Source: Anaerolineales bacterium (GTDB taxonomy: Bacteria; Chloroflexota; Anaerolineae; 4572-78; J111). From it: DNA of 46,214 nucleotides. Under the pieces are notes generated by a model that worked only from the letters and a program-made list of their open reading frames with translations, was not told where the DNA came from and did no database searches. Location of the stretch: the NCBI GenBank assembly GCA_020634935.1, contig JACKAT010000113.1, positions 1 to 46,214 on the forward strand. Reading direction: 5' to 3'. Shown one piece after another: positions 24,204-32,022 of this stretch; within the stretch, counting starts at the first letter, position 1; every line of letters starts with the position of its first letter. The translations under genes were made by a program, and so were the position numbers.

Positions 24204-24470
24204 ATGGCTAACACAAACACTATGACGATCCGGGTTCGCCTGGGGGCCGGTCTGGCTCCGGCGGCCGGCAACCCGCGCCTGGCGGTCACGTTGGTCGCCG
24301 ATGCGACCGTGGCCGACTTGGTGGCTCACCTGCGCGAACAGTATCCCACCCTAACCTCTAAACTGAATATTGCTATTCCGATGGTGTCCGGCCGGCATGC
24401 CTCGCCGTCTCAGCCGTTGGCCGAAGGGCAGGAAGTGGCGCTGCTGCTGCCGGTGGCCGGGGGGAAGTAA
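24204..24470 (+). CDS. MoaD/ThiS-like sulfur-carrier (beta-grasp) protein
   Basis: An 88-residue beta-grasp protein. It has MTIRVRLGAGLAP, then TVADLVAHLREQYP, a LNIAIPMVSGRHA strand region, and LAEGQEVALLLPVAGG near the end. MoaD and ThiS proteins end in Gly-Gly, which is thiocarboxylated. Here one lysine follows (GGK), so either it is processed, or the protein works differently. The gene has its own strong promoter and precedes the acetamidase/formamidase by 150 bases with a hairpin repeat between. Molybdopterin or tungsten cofactor sulfur transfer is the family expectation; the actual pathway is not visible. Confidence 0.8.
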   Translation: MANTNTMTIRVRLGAGLAPAAGNPRLAVTLVADATVADLVAHLREQYPTLTSKLNIAIPMVSGRHASPSQPLAEGQEVALLLPVAGGK

Positions 24471-24487
24471 CAGTTCTAACTCAAGCT

Positions 24488-24548
24488 GCCCCTTTGGAGT
24501 AAGGAGTAGGGGTTTTTCTCTTACTCCCTACTTCCTACTCCCTACTCC
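24488..24548. repeat. Purine/pyrimidine hairpin repeat, 'GGAGTAAGGAGTAGG' type
   Basis: GGAGTAAGGAGTAGG and CTACTTCCTACTCCCTACTCC face each other. Similar Pu/Py hairpins occur at 25969-26046, 31322-31402 and 33299-33350. They may act as transcript ends after the MoaD-like gene. Confidence 0.55.
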
Positions 24549-24619
24549 TCGGTTTGGACACTTAGACGGCCGCTTGAGTTATTCTAAACAACATAATAAT
24601 ACTATAGGAGAAATTCATT

Positions 24620-25969
24620 ATGGCCATGCAATTGGAAGTAGAAAGCAAGGTTGAAAGTAAAGATCAGGTTGGTCACGAAACTGTCTTTGTCGATCAATTT
24701 ACCGACGGTGTGCTCGATCCCAGCCGGCCCATGTTAGGCCCGGTTCGCGACGGCGGTCACATTGTGGCTAATACTGCGCCGGGCTGTTGGGGGCCGATGA
24801 TTACGCCGGAAATTCGGGGCGGGCACGAAGTCACCCGGCCGGTGGCCGTAGCCGGAGCCGAAGTGGGCGATGCGATTGCCATTCGCATCAAAGAGATTAC
24901 GGTCACGTCGCTGGCCACGGCCTCCGGTAACGATCAATGGATGGCCAATCGGTTTCTGGGCGATGCCTATATCGCCGGCCGCTGCCCCGAATGTAACACC
25001 TTATACCCCAAGACCCACGTCGAAGGCATCGGCCCAACGGCCATCCGCTGCGATAACTGCGGCGCTGATACTACACCTTTCACCTTTACCAACGGTTACA
25101 CCATCGCTTTTGACGATAACCGCTCGGTCGGGGTCACATTGACCCAGGCCGCAGCCGAAGATATTGCTCACCAGGCCAAAAAGTACGCCGCCCTGCCCGA
25201 AAACTCCATCCAAAATCCTATTCTCACCTTTGCGCCACACGATCTGGTGGGGCTGGTCGCTCGCTTGCGGCCGTTTATGGGGCAGTTAGGCACCACCCCG
25301 TCCATGCCCATTCCTGACTCGCACAACGCCGGCGATTTCGGCTCGTTCCTGATCGGCGCGCCGCACGAATACGCCCTCAGCGCCGAACAGCTTCAGCAGC
25401 ACCGCACCGACGGCCACATGGATATCGACGCCGTGCGAGCCGGCGCGATTCTGATCTGCCCGGTCAAAGCGCCCGGCGGCGGCGTCTACCTGGGTGATAT
25501 GCACGCCCTGCAAGGCGACGGCGAGATCGCCGGCCATACCTGCGATGTCTCCGGCACGGTCACGCTGCAAGTCCATCTGCTCAAAGGGTTGAACATCGAC
25601 GGGCCGCTGCTGTTCCCGGTGGCGGACGATCTGCCGTATCTGGCCCGGCCGCTGTCGGCGGAAGAGGAAGCCAAAGCCGAAAAGATCGCCCAAGCCTGGG
25701 GCGTGCCGCAGATCGAGGCGTCCGCGCCCATCTCCGTCATCGGCACCGGCCCCGATCTCAACGCCGCCACCGATAACGGCCTCGAACGGGCCGCCGAACT
25801 GCTAGGGATGACCGTCCCGGAAGTCAAGAACCGGGCCACCATCACCGGGGCGATCGAGATTGGCCGCCATCCCGGCGTGGTTCAGGTCACGTTCCGCGCG
25901 CCGCTGGATCGGCTTGAACGGCGGGGCTTGCTGCCGTTTGTGCAAGATCAGTATGGCATCGGGGGTTGA
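24620..25969 (+). CDS. Acetamidase/formamidase family protein with zinc-ribbon insert
   Basis: A 449-residue FmdA/AmdA-family amidohydrolase that would release ammonia from short amides. Typical segments are GPVRDGGHIVANTAPGCWGP (40-59), then MPIPDSHNAGDFGSFLIGAP and GGGVYLGDMHALQGDGEIAGH. An insertion around 120-150 carries CPEC (Cys122, Cys125) and CDNC (Cys144, Cys147), a likely structural zinc ribbon. AGGAGAAA precedes the ATG. Many family members are annotated formamidases on weak grounds, so substrate is uncertain. It follows the MoaD-like gene, but a hairpin repeat separates them. Confidence 0.9.
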   Translation: MAMQLEVESKVESKDQVGHETVFVDQFTDGVLDPSRPMLGPVRDGGHIVANTAPGCWGPMITPEIRGGHEVTRPVAVAGAEVGDAIAIRIKEITVTSLATASGNDQWMANRFLGDAYIAGRCPECNTLYPKTHVEGIGPTAIRCDNCGADTTPFTFTNGYTIAFDDNRSVGVTLTQAAAEDIAHQAKKYAALPENSIQNPILTFAPHDLVGLVARLRPFMGQLGTTPSMPIPDSHNAGDFGSFLIGAPHEYALSAEQLQQHRTDGHMDIDAVRAGAILICPVKAPGGGVYLGDMHALQGDGEIAGHTCDVSGTVTLQVHLLKGLNIDGPLLFPVADDLPYLARPLSAEEEAKAEKIAQAWGVPQIEASAPISVIGTGPDLNAATDNGLERAAELLGMTVPEVKNRATITGAIEIGRHPGVVQVTFRAPLDRLERRGLLPFVQDQYGIGG

Positions 25970-26101
25970 TGGAGATGGGAGATTAGAGATAAGGAGATTG
26001 GCTTTAGACATCTGCCCATCGCCCTATCCCCTTATCTCTATCTTTACTCTTGTGGACGCTATTTAACTCAAGTTGCCACCCAATGTCATTAAGATAAGGC
26101 T

Positions 26102-26137
26102 GGAGTCGAGGCTTTAGCCGGCTGAAGCCTTGACTCC
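26102..26137. repeat. 18-bp-stem palindrome
   Basis: GGAGTCGAGGCTTTAGCC pairs directly with GGCTGAAGCCTTGACTCC, two mismatches and no loop. A candidate transcript end for the amidase gene. Confidence 0.65.
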
Positions 26138-26182
26138 GTTACACTAACTTAATGTCATTGAGTTGCCACCTGTCCAAGAACA

Positions 26183-26427
26183 AGACCTGACAGGTTTCCA
26201 AACGGGCCTTAACCTGGCTAAATAGCCTGAATGGCCCTGATTTTTCTCTGAAACGTAGTAGTCAACGACATATTGCCAAAAATGGACAACAACGGATTGA
26301 CGAAAGGAGCGGATTTTGCTGGTCTTATTCGTTTATTTCCACAATCCGTTGTTGTTTTATCGGTGCAACATCAGTTTGACCCCTACAGGTTTTTCTCTGA
26401 AACGTATTTCCAAAACCTGTCAGGTCT
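26183..26427. repeat. Nested inverted repeat with 'AGACCTGACAGG' ends
   Basis: Outer arms AGACCTGACAGGTTTCCAAA and TTCCAAAACCTGTCAGGTCT. Inner arms GACAACAACGGATTG and CAATCCGTTGTTGTT. A second, shorter member of the family lies at 44154-44250. Confidence 0.72.
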
Positions 26428-26521
26428 GATGGGTAGCAACTTGGGTTATTTAATTGCTATTCCTTAGCAACACAGTGCCATAAAGTTACAACACCACGCT
26501 GCAGTGAGCTTTGCGGCAATC

Positions 26522-27064
26522 TTACTGGAAGTTGATCTTCCCGTGGTCAAGACAGCCGATGGCTGCATAAAAACCACCAGGTAAAACATCGGCAGAACCC
26601 TCAGCTTGAATCAGCACCCCTTGCAAATCTCCACACTCCTCAATAGCAACACCGGGCTTAGTGACGGCCATAATTGCCTGTCCACTTTCCTGACCTTGAG
26701 CGTTAATGATCCCACCGGCCACCGAGACGCCTTCTTCATCCACAAAATCCGCCGCTTCCTCACAGGTAGCCCCCGGGCCAAATATGTCCTCAATAGATGT
26801 CCACGGCAAGCGCGCCGTGAAGTTGGCGTCGTTGGCCTTATCGGTCACATGGATAGTAGCCCGAAACTCTTCCTTGTTGTCACTGCAGGTGGCCGAAACC
26901 GCAACATTCACATCAGAAGGGACACCATCTCCATTACCTGTCTCAACCTCAAACATAGCTACAACGCCGCCGCCGTGTATAGTCCCGGTGCAGCCGCTCA
27001 ATACAACTAATACGATAAACAAACCGGCAACGATGGACAACTTCCAAGTTTTGAGATCATGCAT
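26522..27064 (-). CDS. Lipoprotein of unknown function
   Basis: A 180-residue predicted lipoprotein. Hydrophobic segment LSIVAGLFIVLVV is followed by the lipobox LSGC with Cys25. The mature part has four further cysteines outside the lipobox (in ATCSDN, ATCEEA, EECGDL and IGCLDH), perhaps two disulfides, and beta-rich sequence. AAGGAGATAT before the ATG is a clear ribosome site. No family recognised. It stands alone and is likely anchored on the outer face of the membrane. Confidence 0.75.
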   Translation of the reverse strand: MHDLKTWKLSIVAGLFIVLVVLSGCTGTIHGGGVVAMFEVETGNGDGVPSDVNVAVSATCSDNKEEFRATIHVTDKANDANFTARLPWTSIEDIFGPGATCEEAADFVDEEGVSVAGGIINAQGQESGQAIMAVTKPGVAIEECGDLQGVLIQAEGSADVLPGGFYAAIGCLDHGKINFQ

Positions 27065-27386
27065 TTTTTATATCTCCTTGTTTTTGCGTGTTTCAATTAT
27101 GGTCAAAACGAGTAAATCTCTTTATCTGACAAGTGGTTATATAGCCTCAATCCAACTTTTGATTCTAGTTGGCTGTAAATCCCTACATTCCGGTTAGCTT
27201 ACTTCATCAGATCAATAGGTATCACTCCTTTCATTGGCGGTTAAGGGATTGCTTCGCTGCGATCCCAATGCCCTGGCTTAACTTCATTATTTTGCATTCC
27301 TGAGCGCAGCATCCTGGGTGTGCGAAGCCGTATCTAGATACTTGCCAATAACTGGTGACGATGATAACACATACGGCGGAGTTTGT

Positions 27387-27548
27387 ATGTCACACGATCT
27401 GAACAATCTTGTCATGCAAATGAGACAAAATAGGGATGCGTTTTCCCCAGGCAGAGATCAGAAAGAGGTGGCAAAGGAGACAAAGGAACGACAGGAAGCG
27501 ACAAGTCAACCTAATCAGAGTAATCCTGTAAATCCTGTCGATTTTTAG
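27387..27548 (+). CDS. Possible small ORF (53 aa)
   Basis: ATG 27387 with GGAG about 7 bases upstream opens MSHDLNNLVMQMRQNRDAFS and a charged tail. The last ten residues come from an AATCCTGTAAATCC-type repeat, so the natural end may be lost. Could be chance; no family recognised. The rest of the gap 27065-27830 holds a LuxR-type remnant and no other gene. Confidence 0.25.
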   Translation: MSHDLNNLVMQMRQNRDAFSPGRDQKEVAKETKERQEATSQPNQSNPVNPVDF

Positions 27549-27571
27549 GGCGATGAACCATCACGACAGAC

Positions 27572-27778
27572 CTACAACACCCCCAACGCCCATCCTCCGG
27601 CGACGGTTTGGGTGTGGCTGCTACCGGCCAGTTTGCCGTAGATCGGGCTGGTATACGATTTGACCATGCCGGCGGACAGGATCAGCGTCCTGGCGATCTG
27701 CTGGTTGGTTTGGCTTTCGGCGATAAGCGGGAGGACTCTCAACTCGCAGGGGTTTGGTTTGCAACCTAATTCAACCGA
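27572..27778 (-). pseudogene. Remnant of a LuxR-type HTH regulator (C-terminal domain)
   Basis: The minus strand reads ELRVLPLIAESQTNQQIART, then LILSAGMVKSYTSPIYGKLA, and ends ALGVL plus TAG at 27574. This follows the LuxR/MalT C-terminal HTH pattern (ELEVLxLIAEGxSNxEIA, SxGTVKxHxxNIYxKL). Key positions are changed: Pro for Arg/Lys in the first helix, and Met and Tyr/Thr in the recognition helix. No start codon or upstream domain remains. I take it as the decayed 3' end of a larger MalT-like regulator. Confidence 0.7.
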
Positions 27779-27830
27779 TAACGTAGTGAATGATGTTAAT
27801 GATTGCCAGTAGTTATAGGAGAGCAGGGCA

Positions 27831-30218
27831 ATGGGTGTTATTCGTCACAAAACCTGGTACGATGTCTGGGAAAACAAAGGGCGCACCTTTCAGGTGGTGC
27901 TGATTATCGCCATTGGCGCGTTTGCCATCGGCACGACGATGGGGGCGCTGGAGTTCATCAGCCGGGATATTACGACCGTTTGGCGCGGTAGCACACCGCC
28001 GATGATTGGCATGGGGGTCGATCCGCCCATCGACGATGCGATGGTCGAGGCGCTGGCGGGGCTGGCGGGGGTCGAGGCCGTGGAGGGCCGGCAGGAAGAA
28101 CGGATCAAGTGGCGGCGCAGTCCCGACGATCCCTGGCAAACGGCCGATTTGCTGGCCCGGCCCGACTACGACGACCAAAAGATCAATACATTTGCGCTCG
28201 ATCGGGGCGAGTGGCCCCATCGCAAAACGATGGCCGTGGAACGTGATCACGGTCTGGATGTGGGCAACACGGTTTATCTGGAAATCGACGACAAAGTGTA
28301 TCCGGTTGAGATCGGCGGCGTCATCTACAACACCATGGTTGCGCCTTCGTCCTTCGGCGGCCCACCGACCTTCTACACTACCCGCGACCGCTTCGGCCAG
28401 CTCACCGGCGAGCCGAATTTCGACCGCGTCTTGGCCCTCATGCCTGAATACGAGCCGGACGCCGCCATCGCCGTGGCCGACCGCATGCAGGCCCACTTGG
28501 AGAAGCAGGATTACGAGGTCGGCGCGGCGCTGCCCAACGACCATCGCACCACCTCCCCGGACGAGCATTTTATTCAAGATGATCTCAACGGGGTGTTCTA
28601 CCTGTTAACCAGCTTGTCGGTGGTGGCGCTGGTGCTGGGGCTGTTTCTGGTTTACAACACCATCACGGCGATCATCGCCCAGCAGGTCAACCAGATAGGC
28701 ATGATGAAGGCCGTCGGCGCGAGCTTTTGGCATATTCTAAGCGTTTACTTTAGGCAGGTCATGGCCTACGCCCTGCTGGCTCTGCTGCTGGCGGTTCCGC
28801 TGGGCGCGCTCGGGGCGCAGGGACTGCGTATCTTTTTGGTCGGCCTGTTCAATATGGAACCGGGTCCGTTTGTTATTCTGCCGCACGTGCTGCTCATCCA
28901 AGCGGCCGTGGCGCTGTTGTCGCCGCTGCTGGTCGCTATCATACCCATTTTTATCGGGGCGCGGATGACGGTCCGCGAGGCGATCAGCACTTACGGCCTG
29001 GGTGGAGCGGTCGGGTTTGTTGATCGGGTGCTGATCAAAGCGCAGCGAGTGCCGCGCAGCATCGTACTGATGATCAGCAATACCTTTCGCAACAAAAGCC
29101 GGGTGGCCATTACCCAATTGACGCTGGTCGGCAGCGGGCTGGTGTTTATGATGGTGATGAATACCCAGGCGTCGCTGGTTTATACCTATGGCCAGGTTCT
29201 GTTTGAAACGTTCAAGGCCAACGTTTTTCTCAGTTTGGACGATCAGGAGCGGATCGAGGCGGTCGAGGAGATTGCGCTGGCTCACCCGGACGTAACCAAC
29301 GTTGAGATGTGGGGCTTTACCGGCGGCACGCTGCGCCCGATGGGCCGGCCGGAAAGCAACGATGACGTCTCGGCTGACATTCGCGGGCTGCCCGTACCAA
29401 CCGAGACCTACGTGCCGCAAATGCGGGCCGGTCGCTGGCTAAAACCGGACGATACTTACGCGATGGTGCTCAATCAGAAGCTGGCCGCGAAAATCGGCGT
29501 GGGCGTGGGCGATTGGGTGACGCTCGATATTCCGCTCAAACGGGAGTCGCAGTGGCAGGTGGTTGGCCTGCTGTTTGAGGTCTTCAACGAAGACGCGGCG
29601 CACGTGCCGCGCGATACGCTGCTCAAGGAAACGCACGAGGTGGGTCGGGCTACGATTCTGCGGGTTCAAACCGCCCATCAAGACGCCGGCAGCGAAGCCG
29701 CCGTGGCCGCCGATCTGCGCCAATTCTACGATGCCAATGGCTTCAAACTTCAGGCCGATGATACCGACACCGCCCACAAAATCACCGAAGACATTCTCAG
29801 CGGCGGCATTCAGATTATCACCAGCCTGCTGGCCGGGATGGCGGTGGTCATCGCCGTTGTTGGCGGGGTGTCGCTGAGCGGGGTGCTGTCGATCAACGTG
29901 CTAGAGCGCCGGCGGGAGATCGGCGTGATGCGGGCCATTGGCGCGTCGTCGCTGCAAATCTTTCGCTTGTTGGTGGGCGAAGGGCTGCTGCTGGGCTGGC
30001 TTAGCTGGCTGATCGCCCTGCCGCTCAGTATTCCGGCAGGGTCGCTGCTGACGTATGGCTTGTCGGCCATTATGGGCGGCGAGCTGACCTACAAATATTC
30101 GCCGGTCGGGATGTTGTACTGGCTGGCGATTATCACCGTGCTGTCGATTGTCGCCAGCATTCTGCCCGCTCAAGGCGCAACGCGAATTAGCGTGCGGGAG
30201 AGTTTGGCTTATCAGTAG
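27831..30218 (+). CDS. FtsX/MacB-type ABC permease, two FtsX modules, orphan
   Basis: A 795-residue membrane protein. An N-terminal helix (FQVVLIIAIGAFAIGTTMG) is followed by an extracytoplasmic domain and a first FtsX module (about 260-390, LTSLSVVALVLGLFLVYNTI). A second helix near 435, a second extracytoplasmic domain and a second FtsX module follow (about 660-790, ending IRVSV-like RISVRESLAYQ). GGAGAG precedes the ATG. No ATP-binding subunit lies beside it. Related proteins work with LolD/MacB-type ATPases in lipoprotein, lipid or peptide transfer, so it probably borrows an ATPase encoded elsewhere. Confidence 0.9.
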   Translation: MGVIRHKTWYDVWENKGRTFQVVLIIAIGAFAIGTTMGALEFISRDITTVWRGSTPPMIGMGVDPPIDDAMVEALAGLAGVEAVEGRQEERIKWRRSPDDPWQTADLLARPDYDDQKINTFALDRGEWPHRKTMAVERDHGLDVGNTVYLEIDDKVYPVEIGGVIYNTMVAPSSFGGPPTFYTTRDRFGQLTGEPNFDRVLALMPEYEPDAAIAVADRMQAHLEKQDYEVGAALPNDHRTTSPDEHFIQDDLNGVFYLLTSLSVVALVLGLFLVYNTITAIIAQQVNQIGMMKAVGASFWHILSVYFRQVMAYALLALLLAVPLGALGAQGLRIFLVGLFNMEPGPFVILPHVLLIQAAVALLSPLLVAIIPIFIGARMTVREAISTYGLGGAVGFVDRVLIKAQRVPRSIVLMISNTFRNKSRVAITQLTLVGSGLVFMMVMNTQASLVYTYGQVLFETFKANVFLSLDDQERIEAVEEIALAHPDVTNVEMWGFTGGTLRPMGRPESNDDVSADIRGLPVPTETYVPQMRAGRWLKPDDTYAMVLNQKLAAKIGVGVGDWVTLDIPLKRESQWQVVGLLFEVFNEDAAHVPRDTLLKETHEVGRATILRVQTAHQDAGSEAAVAADLRQFYDANGFKLQADDTDTAHKITEDILSGGIQIITSLLAGMAVVIAVVGGVSLSGVLSINVLERRREIGVMRAIGASSLQIFRLLVGEGLLLGWLSWLIALPLSIPAGSLLTYGLSAIMGGELTYKYSPVGMLYWLAIITVLSIVASILPAQGATRISVRESLAYQ

Positions 30219-30284
30219 CGGCTTGTAGTAATCGCTAATGAAGAACAAGAATTTTATCGCAGTACAAACATGCCGTCCCCCGAA

Positions 30285-30401
30285 GCACGGGCCTAAAGAC
30301 CCGTGCTGAGAGAGCGAAGTCCTGTCGGGCTATGATTGCGCCAGAGTAGGGCGCTTCAGCGTCCTTCGCTCTTTTAGCGCGATGGCTAAAGCCATCGCGC
30401 T
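30285..30401. repeat. Cluster of hairpins before the GntR gene
   Basis: AGCACGGG...CCCGTGCT (30285-30308), GAGAGCGAAG...CTTCGCTCT arms (about 30308 and 30364), and the perfect stem AGCGCGATGGC/GCCATCGCGCT (30376-30401). They sit between the permease stop and the regulator promoter and may end permease transcription. Confidence 0.6.
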
Positions 30402-30408
30402 TGTTGGC

Positions 30409-30430
30409 TTTGTGCATGTATACACAAACA
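30409..30430. promoter_or_regulatory. Distal candidate GntR operator (TGTATACA)
   Basis: TTTGTGCATGTATACACAAA is a near palindrome with the central TGTATACA (30417-30424). It shares the TGTATACA core with the promoter-proximal site at 30488. Confidence 0.5.
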
Positions 30431-30480
30431 AGCAATTTTGCCGCAAATCCCCCTATTCGACCAAATAATAAAGGGGTTTT

Positions 30481-30508
30481 TTGTAAATATGTATACATAG
30501 CGTATACT
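30481..30508 (+). promoter_or_regulatory. Promoter of the GntR gene with operator between -35 and -10
   Basis: TTGTAA (30481-30486), a 16-base spacer and TATACT (30503-30508) form a promoter. The perfect 12-bp palindrome TATGTATACATA (30488-30499) fills the spacer. GntR/FCD regulators typically bind short TGTATACA-like palindromes, so autoregulation is likely. Confidence 0.65.
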
Positions 30509-30561
30509 TTCTTCAGTTTACGCTGCCTCAACCCGATCAAATCAACATTTCACATCTTACT

Positions 30562-31262
30562 ATGTCACAAACAATCAAGACATTGATTAGTCTTAGAGAA
30601 CTCATCCTGAACGGTGAGATAGCCCCCGGCGAGCGGCTGCTCGAAGTCAACCTGGTTGATCGCCTGGGCGTATCGCGCACGCCGATTCGGGCCGCTTTGG
30701 CTCGGCTGGCCGAAGAGGCTGCTTGAAAAAAGCGCCGAGCGGCTATGTGGTCCGTGAGTTTACGGTGCACGATATTCGGGACTCGATTGAAGTGCGGGGC
30801 GCGCTGGAAGGGATGGCGGCTCGCTGGGCGGCCGAGCGGGGCGTCAGCGCGTCGGCGTTGAACCCGATTAAAGCGTGTGTGGCTGAGATTGATACATTAC
30901 TGTCTCAAACCGAACTATCGAACGATGGTATCGCGACCTACCTTGAGCTAAACGAAATTTTTCACCGGCAGTTGCTCAGCCTGACGAACAGTTTTGTCAT
31001 TGAGCGCATGCTGGAACGGATCGTGGCCCTGCCGTTTGCCTCGCCCAATGCCTTTGTGATTGCGACCTCGGAGATCGGCCAGTCGTGGAAGATATTTTTT
31101 GTAGCCCAAGATCAGCATCGCGGCATTGTCAATGCCATCGAAAATCGGGAGGGCCTGCGGGCGGAATATCTGGCGCGAGAACACGCGCTGCTGACGATGC
31201 GGGTGCTAAAACGGCTCTCAAACACCCATCCGTCCTCGATCAAGTGCCGGGCGCGAAGCTGA
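30562..31262 (+). pseudogene. GntR-family (FCD type) regulator, split by a 1-nt frameshift
   Basis: The first frame (30562-30726) encodes the winged helix: MSQTIKTLISLRELILNGEI, then APGERLLEVNLVDRLGVSRT and PIRAALARLAEE, and stops at TGA 30724. The next frame resumes at 30723 as APSGYVVREFTVHDIRDSIEVRGALEG and the FCD ligand domain up to 31262. A single missing base near 30715-30728 (GG or the A-run) restores one chain of about 233 residues. FCD regulators sense carboxylates, and this one lies just before pcaC, so it is the likely regulator of the aromatic genes. Whether the shift is real or a sequencing error is undecided. Confidence 0.82.
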
Positions 31263-31321
31263 TTGCCAGTGCGGGAGCATGATTGGATATACATGGAAGG
31301 TTGTCTAAGAATAACTTCAGC

Positions 31322-31402
31322 ATTTGGATGGAGATGAGGAGATTGGAAGATAAGGAGATGATGCCAATCAAATCTCCTCATCCCCTTATCTCCTCATCTC
31401 CG
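31322..31402. repeat. Pu/Py hairpin repeat
   Basis: GGAGATGAGGAGATTGGAAG faces CTCCTCATCCCCTTATCTCC. Same class as 24488 and 25969. It lies between the regulator and pcaC. Confidence 0.55.
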
Positions 31403-31430
31403 TAAATGGAAGGACTTTTAGGAAACCAGC

Positions 31431-31811
31431 ATGTCTGACTCAAAATTTGAACAAGGAATGAAGATTCGACGTGAGGTGTTGGGCGACGCCCACGTGGATC
31501 GCGCCGAGGCCAACAAAACCGAATTCGATACCGATTTTCAACGCTTCATCACCGAAACGGCCTGGGGCGCGGTTTGGTCGCGGCCGGGGCTGGATCGGCA
31601 TACGCGCCACCTGTTGACCATCGGCTTGCTGGCGGGACTGGGCAAAGAGCACGAACTGGCCATGCATCTTCGCGCCACCCAAAATACCGGCGTCACGCCT
31701 GACGAAGTGAAAGAGGTGCTGCTGCAAGTGGCCGTGTATGCCGGCCTCCCGGCGGCCAATTCCGCCATAGCCATTGCTAAGCAGGTGTTTTCGGAGTTGG
31801 CGGCTGATTAG
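31431..31811 (+). CDS. pcaC: 4-carboxymuconolactone decarboxylase
   Basis: A 126-residue AhpD-like protein. It begins KFEQGMKIRREVLGDAHVDR, followed by RPGLDRHTRHLLTIGLLAGL, then HELAMHLRATQNTGVTPDEV, all typical of stand-alone PcaC. It decarboxylates gamma-carboxymuconolactone to beta-ketoadipate enol-lactone in protocatechuate ortho cleavage. The length is that of the unfused enzyme (actinobacteria often fuse it to PcaD). It is the first enzyme gene of the cluster, and the dioxygenase genes follow after 211 bases with a CAAAG hairpin. Confidence 0.93.
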   Translation: MSDSKFEQGMKIRREVLGDAHVDRAEANKTEFDTDFQRFITETAWGAVWSRPGLDRHTRHLLTIGLLAGLGKEHELAMHLRATQNTGVTPDEVKEVLLQVAVYAGLPAANSAIAIAKQVFSELAAD

Positions 31812-31893
31812 CGGTAGCAGCGGCTGATTCAAGTACTATTGAGGAAAATCAGGCGAAGGCGAAGAAAAGAGCGTCTCATTACACCCCTATTCT

Positions 31894-31941
31894 GGAGCAA
31901 CAAAGCTCTGCTTTGTCTGTCAAAGTGAACTTTGACGCTCC
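31894..31941. repeat. CAAAG double-hairpin repeat
   Basis: GGAGCAACAAAG...CTTTGTC and GTCAAAGTGAACTTTGACGCTCC. Lies between pcaC and pcaH. Confidence 0.7.
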
Positions 31942-32022
31942 TGGCCTAATTTGTAGTTTCTCAGCCTATGTAGATAGCTATTGAGTAATTGTTCTTAATT
32001 TGAATATCCGGGAGAGAATACA

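Larger units (their letters stand above)
25969..26521. other. Repeat-filled gap
   Basis: After the amidase stop come a Pu/Py hairpin (25972-26046), a direct repeat of GTTGCCACC with AATGTCATTAAG-like sequence (near 26071 and 26150), a hairpin GGAGTC...GACTCC (26102-26137) and a nested inverted repeat (26183-26427). No gene is supported. An ORF at 26273-26467 is made wholly of repeat arms. Confidence 0.6.

Noticed and set aside
26273..26467. 64-codon plus-strand ORF
   Set aside because: It lies wholly in the nested inverted repeat with AGACCTGACAGG ends.
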